A stretch of 34,778 bases of DNA, taken from NCBI GenBank assembly GCA_965662485.1, contig CBFIIL010000016.1:1-34778 (forward strand). Reading direction: 5' to 3'. The translations under genes were made by a program, and so were the position numbers. The notes beneath the pieces are model-generated. The model was given only the letters and a program-made list of their open reading frames with translations, was not told the origin of the DNA and ran no database searches. The stretch comes from UBA3537 sp965662485 (GTDB taxonomy: Bacteria > Bacteroidota > Bacteroidia > Flavobacteriales > Flavobacteriaceae). Shown here one piece after another: positions 15,331 through 23,985 of the stretch (positions are counted from its first letter, which is position 1; each line of letters opens with the position of its first letter).

Positions 15331-15335
15331 TTTTA

Positions 15336-17234
15336 TTAGTAGGCACGTTCATTTTTTCCTTCATAAAAATTAATAAACGCTTGATTTACGACCCTATTTC
15401 CTCCGTCTGTTGGATAATTACCTGTAAAATACCAGTCTCCCAAATTTTGAGGACATGCTTTATGTAAATTTTCTATCGTTTGAAATATAACCACAACCTC
15501 TGCATTAATTTCTTTATCGCTCAATAATTCTGAAATTTTAGCTGAAATTTGTTCTGCGGTAAAAGGAGCATAAATCTCTTTTACAAAATTCTTCACCTCA
15601 TGGTCACTTAAGTTTTCTTGTGCTTTGCATTTGGCATATACCTCCTCAACAAGATTCATTTTATTTTGATCTTTTAGCAACGCAAGTGCCGCACGGAAAG
15701 CAACAAGGCCTTCTAAATTTGCCATATCAATACCATAGCAATCTGGATAACGTATTTGAGGTGCAGAAGACACTACAATGATTTTCTTTGGTGATAGACG
15801 ATCTAACATTTTAAGAATACTTTTCTTGAGTGTTGTCCCTCGCACAATACTGTCATCTATAATAACAAGGTTGTCTTCTTTCTTAATTACGCCGTATGTA
15901 ATATCATAAACATGTGCCACCAAATCATCTCTACTACTGTCTTCTGTGATAAAGGTCCTAAGCTTAACATCTTTTATCGCTATTTTTTCAATACGTGTAT
16001 GCTGTGATAAAATTTGAGTGACTTTCTCCGCAGAAAGAGAACGCTTTCCCTTAAGTATTTTTTCTGTTTTAGTTTTGTTTAAAAAAGATTCAACAGATTC
16101 TACCATGCCAAAAAATGATGTTTCTGCAGTATTAGGAATAAAAGAAAAAACAGTGTTTTCTATGTCATTACCGATATGTTTCAGCACTTCTGGAACAATC
16201 AGCTTACCCAACATTTTACGTTCTTTGTATATTTCGGCATCACTCCCACGTGAAAAATAAATACGTTCAAAAGAACACGCTTTGCGTTCTGTTGGCTCCA
16301 AAATCTTATTGATTTTCGTTTGTCCTGACTTTTTGGTAATAATGGCGTGTCCTGGGGGAAGCTCATGAACGGATTCATATGCTACATTGAAAACAGTTTG
16401 AATTACTGGACGCTCTGAAGCAACCACAACAACCTCATCGTCCATATAATAATAAGCAGGACGGATTCCTGCCGGATCGCGCAAAACAAATGAATCGCCA
16501 TGCCCTATCATCCCTGCCATTGCATAACCTCCATCCCAATTCTTTGCCGATTTTTTTAAGATCTTTTTCAAGCTTAGACGTTCTGCGATAAGTGGCGAGC
16601 ACTCCATTTTGGTATAGCCCTCTTTTTTTAGCTTTTTGTACAATTTGGATACCGCATCATCCAAAAAATGACCAATTCGTTCCATAATAGTGATGGTGTC
16701 GGTGTACTCTTTAGGGTGTTGACCAATTTCAACTAAATTTTTAAACAATTGACGAACATTAGTCATGTTAAAATTACCAGCGAGGATAAGATTACGGTGC
16801 ATCCAGTTATTTTGTCTCAAAAACGGATGTACACTTTCAACACTATTTTTGCCAAATGTCCCATAGCGTACATGGCCCAACATTACCTCTCCAAGGTAAG
16901 GAACCATCTTTTTCTGTTTTGAAATGTCATTGGAGCAATCAGGGTTTTTAGCCAAAACATCATTGATGCGTTGGTTGATTTGCTCAAATACATCCTGAAT
17001 TGGCTGTTGTGCTACGGAACGCACTCGGCTGATGTAACGTTCCCCTGGATTCATATCCAATTTGATGCTTGCAAAGCCCGCACCATCTTGTCCTCTATTG
17101 TGCTGCTTTTCCATGATAAGGTACATCTTGTTGATGCCATAAAAAGCAGTACCATATTTTTCTTTGTAATATTCAAGGGGCTTTAAAAGGCGTATGTGGG
17201 CTATGCCACATTCGTGTTTGATTGCATCACTCAT
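15336..17234 (-). CDS. purF: Amidophosphoribosyltransferase, long form
   Basis: The enzyme makes phosphoribosylamine from PRPP and glutamine, the first step of purine synthesis. Its 632 residues exceed the roughly 500 of the E. coli enzyme. An N-terminal glutamine amidotransferase domain begins CGIA with the catalytic cysteine at residue 9; the eight residues before it would be a propeptide to be removed, as in other PurF types. NRGQDGAGFAS and GHVRYGT follow. The phosphoribosyltransferase domain has the PRPP loop VIIDDSIVRGTT (about residues 452-464) and CYGIDMANLEGLVAF. It is last in a run purN, RNase HI, PfkB kinase, purF. Some Bacteroidota have a second, shorter PurF, so this could be a paralogue, but all key motifs are present. 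Confidence 0.9.
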   Translation of the reverse strand: MSDAIKHECGIAHIRLLKPLEYYKEKYGTAFYGINKMYLIMEKQHNRGQDGAGFASIKLDMNPGERYISRVRSVAQQPIQDVFEQINQRINDVLAKNPDCSNDISKQKKMVPYLGEVMLGHVRYGTFGKNSVESVHPFLRQNNWMHRNLILAGNFNMTNVRQLFKNLVEIGQHPKEYTDTITIMERIGHFLDDAVSKLYKKLKKEGYTKMECSPLIAERLSLKKILKKSAKNWDGGYAMAGMIGHGDSFVLRDPAGIRPAYYYMDDEVVVVASERPVIQTVFNVAYESVHELPPGHAIITKKSGQTKINKILEPTERKACSFERIYFSRGSDAEIYKERKMLGKLIVPEVLKHIGNDIENTVFSFIPNTAETSFFGMVESVESFLNKTKTEKILKGKRSLSAEKVTQILSQHTRIEKIAIKDVKLRTFITEDSSRDDLVAHVYDITYGVIKKEDNLVIIDDSIVRGTTLKKSILKMLDRLSPKKIIVVSSAPQIRYPDCYGIDMANLEGLVAFRAALALLKDQNKMNLVEEVYAKCKAQENLSDHEVKNFVKEIYAPFTAEQISAKISELLSDKEINAEVVVIFQTIENLHKACPQNLGDWYFTGNYPTDGGNRVVNQAFINFYEGKNERAY

Positions 17235-17305
17235 GTGTGAAGATTGTGTTGTGTGTGGTTAGTGTTTGTATAAAATAACATTTCTGCTCTAAAATAGTAC
17301 AATTT

Positions 17306-18232
17306 TTAGGTTAGTTCTATATCAAATTGGGTTAAGTTTTTAAATAATTGAAGTCGACGAAAAACTTCTTTTGAATCTAAATTACACATTCTTTCTGTGC
17401 CAAACTTTTCTACACAAAAAGAAGCTAATGCAGAGCCGTATATCACCGCTTTTTTCATGTTTTCAAAAGAAAAATCATTTGTTTTTGTTAAAAACCCAGC
17501 AAATCCCCCTGCAAATGTATCGCCAGCGCCTGTTGGATCAAAAACTTCTTCTAAAGGAAGTGCTGGCGCAAAAAATACATTATCCTGATTAAACAACAAA
17601 GCACCGTGTTCCCCTTTTTTGATCACCACATATTTTGGGCCCATTTCATGTATTTTTCTTGCCGCAGCAACCAATGAGCTTTGACCAGACAATTGTCTGG
17701 CTTCTTCATCATTTATTGTAATAATGTCAACTCTTTTTATGACTGCCATCAAATCTTCTAATGTGTTGTCCATCCAAAAATTCATGGTGTCTAGTATAAC
17801 TAAAGCATCGTAGTTTGTAATTTGATCTAAAACACTGGATTGTACAAGCGGATGTAGATTTCCCAAAACAACAACGCTAGCCTTCTTGAAATTTGTGGGT
17901 ACAACGGGTTGAAAATCTGACAAAACATTTAGTTCGGTAGACAAAGTGTCTCTTGTATTCATGTCATTGTGGTAGCGGCCACTCCAAAAAAATGTTTTCC
18001 CAGTGGAGATGATTTCAACCGCAGAAATATCAATGTTGTGACTGCGCAACAGCTCCAAATGGGCTTCTGGGAAATCTCCTCCAACAACCGATACTATAGC
18101 ACTCTCTATATTAAATTGTGAAGCGGAGAGCCCAATGTAAGGTGCGGAGCCTCCTAAAATCTTATCTGTTTTACCAAAAGGCGTTTCAATGGCGTCAAAT
18201 GCAACAGTACCAACAATGAGGAGTTTATTCAT
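17306..18232 (-). CDS. PfkB-family sugar or nucleoside kinase
   Basis: 308 residues of the ribokinase/PfkB fold. It begins with KLLIVGTVAFDAIETPFG and GGSAPYIGLSASQF, the substrate-binding start of the family, and ends with the signature DPTGAGDTFAGGFAGFL, where Asp238 is the catalytic base. The substrate is not readable from sequence: ribose, fructose-type sugars, adenosine and inosine are all possible. Placement 71 bases before purF and after purN suggests a role in nucleoside or ribose salvage, but that is inference from context. A -7 box at 18253-18260 may give it a promoter of its own. Confidence 0.88.
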   Translation of the reverse strand: MNKLLIVGTVAFDAIETPFGKTDKILGGSAPYIGLSASQFNIESAIVSVVGGDFPEAHLELLRSHNIDISAVEIISTGKTFFWSGRYHNDMNTRDTLSTELNVLSDFQPVVPTNFKKASVVVLGNLHPLVQSSVLDQITNYDALVILDTMNFWMDNTLEDLMAVIKRVDIITINDEEARQLSGQSSLVAAARKIHEMGPKYVVIKKGEHGALLFNQDNVFFAPALPLEEVFDPTGAGDTFAGGFAGFLTKTNDFSFENMKKAVIYGSALASFCVEKFGTERMCNLDSKEVFRRLQLFKNLTQFDIELT

Positions 18233-18252
18233 AAAAACAGAAAATTAAAGGG

Positions 18253-18260
18253 CAAATTTA
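18253..18260 (-). promoter_or_regulatory. Candidate -7 box of the PfkB kinase gene
   Basis: The minus strand reads TAAATTTG, a full TAnnTTTG match, about 20 bases before the ATG at 18232. No TTG sits at the -33 distance. It could allow the kinase and purF to be made apart from purN and RNase HI. Confidence 0.4.
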
Positions 18261-18309
18261 CAAAAAATAATAGGTTAATGGTGTTAAATTTAGACCAAAA
18301 AAGTAACCC

Positions 18310-18951
18310 TCATTTTCTCCCAAAATCTGCTGGGATTTCACCCCATGCTTTGGTTTCCCATTTTATAATTTTAGTCTTAAATGTGTTGTTTTTTAGCCAA
18401 CGCTCTGCACGGTCTACAAGTTCAAAAACCGGCTGATTGGCCTTCGTGCGTGTCAATTTGGTGTTGCACTTTTTTTTCTTAACCCAACTCATCGCCGTTC
18501 TAGAGTCTGTATACAAAATTCTATTGCTGCTTTCTTTTTTTAATAATGCCAAACCATGCACTAGAGCCAAAAACTCTCCAATGTTGTTTGTCGCCTCTTG
18601 AAAAGGGCCTTTGTGAAAAAACTGTGCTTTTGTTTCTGTATCTACGCCGCGATATTCCATTACTCCAGGATTTCCGCTTGAAGCGGCATCAACAGAAAGA
18701 GAATTATAGTCGGGTCGCCCTATCTTCTTCCGCTCAGCGGCAGAAATCAATTCTTTCACTTTTTTACTCTTTCCAATATAATCTTTATAATTTCCTTCAA
18801 ATGCTTTTTTGGCCAAAGCCTTTGTTGAAAATGACTTGTATTGCGCTCCCTGAAAATTCTTGATTTGCAACTGACAATCAGTCCATGACTCAAAAACCCC
18901 TGTTTGATGGCCCTTCCAAACGGTGTAATATTTCTGGTTTGATTTAGCCAT
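18310..18951 (-). CDS. rnhA: Ribonuclease HI with N-terminal hybrid-binding (viroplasmin) domain
   Basis: 213 residues. The N-terminal 50 residues (KYYTVWKGHQTGVFESWTDC and YKSFSTKALAKKAF) form the hybrid-binding domain shared with caulimovirus viroplasmin and eukaryotic RNase H1. The catalytic domain carries Asp88 (SVDAASSGNPG), Glu126 (NNIGEFLAL), Asp149 (YTDSRTAMSW) and Asp209 (IPADF), the four acids that bind two metal ions. It cuts the RNA of RNA-DNA hybrids such as R-loops and primers. Its start overlaps the end of purN by eight bases, so the two are translationally linked. Confidence 0.93.
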   Translation of the reverse strand: MAKSNQKYYTVWKGHQTGVFESWTDCQLQIKNFQGAQYKSFSTKALAKKAFEGNYKDYIGKSKKVKELISAAERKKIGRPDYNSLSVDAASSGNPGVMEYRGVDTETKAQFFHKGPFQEATNNIGEFLALVHGLALLKKESSNRILYTDSRTAMSWVKKKKCNTKLTRTKANQPVFELVDRAERWLKNNTFKTKIIKWETKAWGEIPADFGRK

Positions 18952-19516
18952 TCTTTGTTAAAAGATCTTTTATAACAATAGGAAAGTGCGCCATTTCGAG
19001 TTGATGTATTTTTTTAGCAACATCTTCGGGAGTGTCATCATTGTCAACAGTACATTTGGCTTGAAAAACAATAGCACCTTCATCATAATTTGCATTAACA
19101 TGATGAATAGTAATCCCCGTTTCTTTAACTTTTGCCTCAACGACAGCATTGTGTACATGCATTCCATACATCCCTTTTCCGCCAAAGTTTGGCAATAATG
19201 CAGGATGAATATTCACAACTTTATGCTCAAACTTATGAATAATGTGCTCTGGAAATTTCCATAAAAACCCCGCCAATACGATAAAATCTATTTTATATTC
19301 TAACAGCCGATTTAAAACTCCCTTTGGCTCTAAAAGTTGAGTTTTATTGAAAATAAAAGTATCAACATCAAGTGCTTTGGCGCGCTCCAAAACCAATGCA
19401 TTTGGGTTATTTGAAAGGACCAAAACCACGTTTGCATTGGAGTCTTTTTGAAAAAATTCAATGATATTTTGGGTATTTGAACCAGATCCTGAAGCAAAAA
19501 CAGCTATTTTTTTCAT
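18944..19516 (-). CDS. purN: Phosphoribosylglycinamide formyltransferase
   Basis: 190 residues, normal for PurN, which passes a formyl group from 10-formyltetrahydrofolate to GAR in purine synthesis. Landmarks are the phosphate-binding start KIAVFASGSGSNTQNI, the catalytic stretch NIHPALLP with His104, the GITIHHVNANYDEGAIV signature with Asp145, and the C-terminal DTPEDVAKKIHQLE helix. It heads the minus-strand run with RNase HI (overlap of eight bases), the PfkB kinase and purF, and diverges from acpP across a 183-base spacer. Pairing of purN with acpP in opposite directions puts purine and fatty-acid synthesis genes back to back. Confidence 0.95.
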   Translation of the reverse strand: MKKIAVFASGSGSNTQNIIEFFQKDSNANVVLVLSNNPNALVLERAKALDVDTFIFNKTQLLEPKGVLNRLLEYKIDFIVLAGFLWKFPEHIIHKFEHKVVNIHPALLPNFGGKGMYGMHVHNAVVEAKVKETGITIHHVNANYDEGAIVFQAKCTVDNDDTPEDVAKKIHQLEMAHFPIVIKDLLTKNG

Positions 19517-19579
19517 TATTTTCTGAATATTCTGACTTTTATGACTACAAAAAAAGGAATAAAATATTTAATATCGCCT

Positions 19580-19587
19580 CAAATTTA
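19580..19587 (-). promoter_or_regulatory. Candidate -7 box for purN
   Basis: The minus strand reads TAAATTTG, a full match to TAnnTTTG, about 64 bases before the purN ATG. There is no TTG at the -33 distance, so the match is partial. Confidence 0.35.
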
Positions 19588-19660
19588 TAGATCATTCTCT
19601 GATATTTAAAAAGATACGGCACATTTTTTAAGTATTCATTCTTTTTAAAATAAAGTTTTT

Positions 19661-19668
19661 TATTTTTG
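19661..19668 (+). promoter_or_regulatory. Candidate -7 box of acpP
   Basis: TATTTTTG matches TAnnTTTG 31 bases before the acpP ATG. The -33 position reads TTC, one base from the TTG consensus. It would drive acpP-fabF-rnc. Confidence 0.55.
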
Positions 19669-19699
19669 CACCCTAACTAAAACTTAAAAATAATTTATT

Positions 19700-19933
19700 A
19701 TGTCAGACATTGCATCAAGAGTAAAAGCGATTATCGTTGATAAATTGGGCGTTGATGAAAACGAAGTAGTAACTGAAGCAAGCTTCACAAATGACCTAGG
19801 AGCCGATTCATTAGATACTGTAGAGCTAATAATGGAATTCGAAAAAGAATTTGATATTCAAATTCCAGATGACCAAGCAGAAAATATTGCAACTGTTGGT
19901 CAGGCTATTTCTTACATAGAAGCAGCAAAGTAA
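19700..19933 (+). CDS. acpP: Acyl carrier protein
   Basis: 77 residues, acidic, the usual size. The phosphopantetheine attachment site is Ser37 in GADSLDTVEL; the following EFEKEFDIQIPDDQAENI helix region is typical. It carries the growing acyl chain in type II fatty-acid synthesis. fabF starts 19 bases later and rnc follows, an arrangement widely conserved in bacteria. Confidence 0.97.
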   Translation: MSDIASRVKAIIVDKLGVDENEVVTEASFTNDLGADSLDTVELIMEFEKEFDIQIPDDQAENIATVGQAISYIEAAK

Positions 19934-19952
19934 TATCTATTAATAATTTTTT

Positions 19953-21206
19953 ATGAACTTAAAGCGAGTTGTAGTCACTGGGCTTGGTGCGCTAACGCCT
20001 ATAGGAAACAATAAAGACGACTATTGGAATGCCCTAGTGGCAGGAAAAAGTGGTTGTGCTCCTGTGACGTATTTTGACACAGAACATTTCAAGACAAAAT
20101 TTGCTTGTGAACTTAAAAATTATAATGTCTCTGACTTTTTTGATCGAAAAGAAGCCAGAAAAACCGATAAGTTTGCGCAATATGCTATGGTGGCTTCAGA
20201 TGAAGCCATCATAGATGCCAAACTTGACTTAGATACCATTAACAAATTTCGTGTTGGAGTTATTTGGGGTGCTGGAATTGGTGGTATTGACACCTTTCAA
20301 ACAGAGGTTACAAATTTTGCAACAGGGAACGGCACACCGCGCTTCAATCCATTCTTTATTCCAAAAATGATTGCAGATATTGCTCCTGGTAATATCTCTA
20401 TCAAACATGGATTTATGGGGCCAAACTACACAACCGTATCTGCTTGTGCTTCTTCAGCAAATGCAATCATTGATGCTTTAAATTACATTAGGTTAGGCCA
20501 TTGTGATATTATTGTGACAGGTGGAAGTGAAGCTACAATTAACGAAGCTGGAATGGGCGGATTCAATGCGATGCATGCCCTTTCAACAAGAAATGAGAGC
20601 CCTGAAACTGCTTCAAGACCGTTTGATGCTACACGTGATGGATTTGTATTAGGTGAAGGTGCTGGCGCGCTAGTTTTGGAAGAATATGAACACGCCAAAG
20701 CAAGAGGTGCAAAAATTTATGCTGAACTTGTTGGTGGAGGTCTTTCATCAGACGCATACCATATGACCGCTCCGCATCCAGAAGGTATTGGAGTCACTGC
20801 TGTGATGAAAAACTGTCTAGAAAATGCTGGGTTAAAACCTGAAGATGTTGATGCTATCAACACTCATGGCACCTCAACTCCGCTGGGCGATGTTGCTGAA
20901 CTTAAAGCAATTACTAGAGTGTTTGGTGATCATGCTAAAAACATTAATATCAATTCCACAAAATCCATGACAGGACACCTCCTTGGTGCTGCTGGGGCTA
21001 TTGAAGCCATTGCTTCAATTCTTTCTATGCAACATGGAATTGTACCCCCAACAATCAACCACACCACAGTGGACGAAAATATTGATCCGAATTTAAATCT
21101 TACCCTCAACAAAGCTCAAAAGAGAACAGTAAACGTTGCTATGAGCAATACCTTTGGTTTTGGTGGTCATAATGCTTGTGTTGTTTTTAAAACCTTAGAT
21201 GAGTAG
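19953..21206 (+). CDS. fabF: 3-oxoacyl-[acyl-carrier-protein] synthase II
   Basis: 417 residues, full length for FabF, the condensing enzyme that extends acyl-ACP with malonyl-ACP. The catalytic triad is present: Cys165 (TVSACASSANAI), His305 (NTHGTSTPLGD) and His342 (SMTGHLLGAAGAIEA). The N-terminus VVVTGLGALTPIGN and C-terminal NTFGFGGHNA are characteristic. It lies between acpP and rnc. Its TAG stop is followed, in the same frame, by one codon and then the TTG start of rnc. Confidence 0.97.
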   Translation: MNLKRVVVTGLGALTPIGNNKDDYWNALVAGKSGCAPVTYFDTEHFKTKFACELKNYNVSDFFDRKEARKTDKFAQYAMVASDEAIIDAKLDLDTINKFRVGVIWGAGIGGIDTFQTEVTNFATGNGTPRFNPFFIPKMIADIAPGNISIKHGFMGPNYTTVSACASSANAIIDALNYIRLGHCDIIVTGGSEATINEAGMGGFNAMHALSTRNESPETASRPFDATRDGFVLGEGAGALVLEEYEHAKARGAKIYAELVGGGLSSDAYHMTAPHPEGIGVTAVMKNCLENAGLKPEDVDAINTHGTSTPLGDVAELKAITRVFGDHAKNININSTKSMTGHLLGAAGAIEAIASILSMQHGIVPPTINHTTVDENIDPNLNLTLNKAQKRTVNVAMSNTFGFGGHNACVVFKTLDE

Positions 21207-21209
21207 GTT

Positions 21210-21944
21210 TTGAACTATATTCAAAACATACTCAAACTACGCCACAGAAAAAACAAAAAACTTAGCAACGCCCTAGAGCCAATATTGGGATTTAAACCAA
21301 AGAAAATTCACTACTACGAAAGAGCTTTTACACACCGCTCTACAAATAAAAAAGATGAAATTGGCAATCCATTTAATTACGAACGACTAGAATATGTTGG
21401 CGATGCCATTTTAGGCGCTGTTGTAGCACACTATCTCTATGTATCAATTCTTGATGCGAATGAAGGCTATCTTACAAAAATGCGGTCTAAAATTGTAAGC
21501 CGTTCACATTTGAATGAAATAGGGAAAGGTCTTCATTTAATCTCTCTTTTAGATTCTAAATTAGAAAACTCTAAATTTGGAGATAATATTCATGGCAATC
21601 TGTTTGAGGCGCTTGTTGGTGCTGTTTTTTTAGATCGTGGATACAGCATGAGTGAAAAATTTATTTTTGACAGTGTCATAGACCCTCATGTAGACATTAA
21701 TCAACTGGAAGGTAAAGTTATTAGCTACAAAAGTCTTATGGTGGAATGGTGTCAAAAGGAGAAAAAGAGAATTAAATATACTCGTTGTCACGATGAAGGT
21801 GTTGATGAGGTAAAACATTTCTCAGTTACACTAGAAATTGATGGAAAAATAATTGCGAAAGCCCGCGCCACATCTAGAAAAAAGGCTGAAGAAAAAGTAA
21901 GTCAGCGAGGATATTTTGCACTTCAAGATAAAATACAATTCTAA
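21210..21944 (+). CDS. rnc: Ribonuclease III
   Basis: 244 residues from a TTG start at 21210; no ATG or GTG is available before the conserved domain and the fabF stop lies just upstream in the same frame. The nuclease domain has the signature ERLEYVGDAILG (Glu61 and Asp65 at the active site) and GNLFEALVGAVFLD with Glu133. The residue three before Glu133, aspartate in E. coli, is Asn130 here. A double-stranded-RNA-binding domain fills the C-terminus (YKSLMVEWCQKEKKR, then KARATSRKKAEEKVSQRGY). It processes rRNA precursors and other structured RNA. Cotranscription with fabF is near certain given the three-base gap. Confidence 0.95.
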   Translation: MNYIQNILKLRHRKNKKLSNALEPILGFKPKKIHYYERAFTHRSTNKKDEIGNPFNYERLEYVGDAILGAVVAHYLYVSILDANEGYLTKMRSKIVSRSHLNEIGKGLHLISLLDSKLENSKFGDNIHGNLFEALVGAVFLDRGYSMSEKFIFDSVIDPHVDINQLEGKVISYKSLMVEWCQKEKKRIKYTRCHDEGVDEVKHFSVTLEIDGKIIAKARATSRKKAEEKVSQRGYFALQDKIQF

Positions 21945-22069
21945 GACAATTGCTAAGAATACTAATTTTACGATATCGTTTTCGTAATAATTTAACACGT
22001 AGTCTTCTTATAAATAAGTTCTATTTACGGTTTTATCTCTATATTTACGGCAAAGTTTTGAATTAAATT

Positions 22070-22543
22070 ATGGCAGTACATAAGCTTGTTTTAGATGATT
22101 TTGTGGACACTAATTATTCGCTTTTTGCCATCCATTGTGAATTAGAAGATTACCGCCTTGCTTTTTACATAAATCAAGCTCTAAATACACACTTAAAGCG
22201 CACAAAAAAGGATGTCGACTTTAGTAATAATATGGCTGCATTTTCTTTATTTGAATGGGAAAATTCAAATTTAAAAACCACTTGGAATTTAATAAAAAAT
22301 AACTGTCTTATTGAAGATAATTCAATAGGTTTAGGATTATTTTCTGAGCAAGTTGAGAAAAACTGGACGACCCATTATTTAATTGACGAACACCCAATGG
22401 TGGAATATTTTTTAAAAATTAGTGGCGGCAATAGTAATAATGACAAAATAGCTCAAGAACTACAGAAAATCCCTGCCATAAACATGTCCTACACCATTAA
22501 TATTGAAGAACTAAAATCAAAAGATTACTTAATACTAAATTAA
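22070..22543 (+). CDS. IPExxxVDY family protein
   Basis: 157 residues, soluble, no signal peptide. The start VHKLVLDDFVDTNYSLFAIHCELEDYRLAFYIN, split here between residues 3 and 35, and the overall size fit a Bacteroidota-specific family named for an IPExxxVDY motif; in this protein a related IPAINMSYTIN stretch sits near the C-terminus. The family's function is unknown. It usually sits next to pyk, as here: its TAA stop shares one base with the pyk ATG, which suggests coupled translation. The naming rests on context and general resemblance. Confidence 0.75.
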   Translation: MAVHKLVLDDFVDTNYSLFAIHCELEDYRLAFYINQALNTHLKRTKKDVDFSNNMAAFSLFEWENSNLKTTWNLIKNNCLIEDNSIGLGLFSEQVEKNWTTHYLIDEHPMVEYFLKISGGNSNNDKIAQELQKIPAINMSYTINIEELKSKDYLILN

Positions 22544-23985
22544 TGTCATACAAAAGAAAAAAGACCAAAATTGTTGCCACATTGGGCCCGGCCATAGACT
22601 CAAAAGAAATGTTGTTAAAAATGGTTGCTACTGGTGTAAATGTCTTTAGAATAAACTTTTCCCATGCCGACTATGACGAAGTAAAAAAAAGAGTTCGTTT
22701 TATTCGCGAAATTAATGAAGAGCATGGCTACAATGCAGCAATTTTAGCGGACCTTCAAGGCCCAAAATTAAGAGTTGGCGTAATGAAAGATGATGTTGTA
22801 GTAGCACCGGGAGATGAGATTATTTTTGCAACCGGAACACGGTTTGAAGGCACAAAAGAACGTGTATATATGACGTATGATCGCTTCCCTATGGACACTA
22901 AGCCTAGCGAGCAAATTTTGTTAGATGATGGTAAGCTAATTTTTGAAGTTGTGTCCACAAACAATAAAGATGAAGTCAAAGCTAAAGTGATACAAGGGGG
23001 GCCTCTAAAATCTAAAAAAGGGGTTAATCTTCCAAATACTAATATTTCTCAGCCAGCGCTAACCGAAAAAGACAAGAAAGATGCACTCTTTGCTATTGAA
23101 CAAGAGGTAGATTGGATTGCGCTTTCATTTGTGCGCAACCCAGAAGATTTAATGGAACTTGAGGCAATTATTTCTGAACATAGCGACTATAAAATCCCTA
23201 TTATTGCTAAAATAGAAAAACCTGAAGCTGTCGAAAATATTGATAAAATTGTAGCCTATTGCGATGGACTAATGGTTGCTCGTGGCGATCTTGGTGTTGA
23301 AATTCCTGCACATGAAGTGCCACTAATTCAAAAGCAATTGGTTTTGAAAGCAAAAAGTGCTAGAATCCCTGTAATCATTGCAACTCAAATGATGGAGTCA
23401 ATGATTACTAGCCTAACGCCAACTAGAGCTGAAGTCAATGATGTTGCCAACTCAGTTATGGATGGCGCAGACGCAGTAATGCTTTCTGGAGAAACTTCTG
23501 TTGGTCAATATCCTGTTCAAGTCATTCAAAAAATGTCGGACATCATCAAATCTGTAGAAACATCAGATTTAATTCATGTTCCTCAAAAACATCCACACAT
23601 CAAAACAAAGCGGTACATAACTAAGTCTATTTGCTACCATGCAGCAAATATGGCTAATGAAATCAATGCAAGAGGCATCACAACTCTAACAAATAGTGGA
23701 TATACTGCTTTTCAAATTTCGGCTTGGCGACCAAAAGCTCACATTCTTGTTTTTTCATCAAATAAAAGAATCATTTCTCGACTCAATTTGTTGTGGGGCG
23801 TACGTGCTTTTTATTATGATAAATTTGTATCTACCGATGAAACTGTGGAAGACGTGAATAAGATTGCACTAAAAAAGGGCTATCTAAAAGCTGGTGATAT
23901 GGTTATAAGTTTAGCTGCAATGCCAATTCAAGAAAAAGGAATGGTAAATACACTACGAGTTACAGAAGTCAAAGAAAACAACTAA
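22543..23985 (+). CDS. pyk: Pyruvate kinase
   Basis: 480 residues, full length. It converts phosphoenolpyruvate and ADP to pyruvate and ATP, the last step of glycolysis. The N-terminus KTKIVATLGPA, the substrate region FRINFSHADYDE, ADLQGPKLRVG, the signature IPIIAKIEKPEAVENID with the active-site lysine, and VARGDLGVEIP are all present; MDGADAVMLSGETSVGQYP follows. The C-terminal domain is complete. Translation starts at the last base of the upstream IPExxxVDY gene stop. The stop overlaps the convergent dinB stop by four bases, with no terminator visible between them. Confidence 0.96.
   Translation: MSYKRKKTKIVATLGPAIDSKEMLLKMVATGVNVFRINFSHADYDEVKKRVRFIREINEEHGYNAAILADLQGPKLRVGVMKDDVVVAPGDEIIFATGTRFEGTKERVYMTYDRFPMDTKPSEQILLDDGKLIFEVVSTNNKDEVKAKVIQGGPLKSKKGVNLPNTNISQPALTEKDKKDALFAIEQEVDWIALSFVRNPEDLMELEAIISEHSDYKIPIIAKIEKPEAVENIDKIVAYCDGLMVARGDLGVEIPAHEVPLIQKQLVLKAKSARIPVIIATQMMESMITSLTPTRAEVNDVANSVMDGADAVMLSGETSVGQYPVQVIQKMSDIIKSVETSDLIHVPQKHPHIKTKRYITKSICYHAANMANEINARGITTLTNSGYTAFQISAWRPKAHILVFSSNKRIISRLNLLWGVRAFYYDKFVSTDETVEDVNKIALKKGYLKAGDMVISLAAMPIQEKGMVNTLRVTEVKENN

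Noticed and set aside
21968..21987. TTACGA...TCGTAA inverted repeat after rnc as a terminator
   Set aside because: There is no T run after it and the loop is long; it could be chance in AT-rich DNA.
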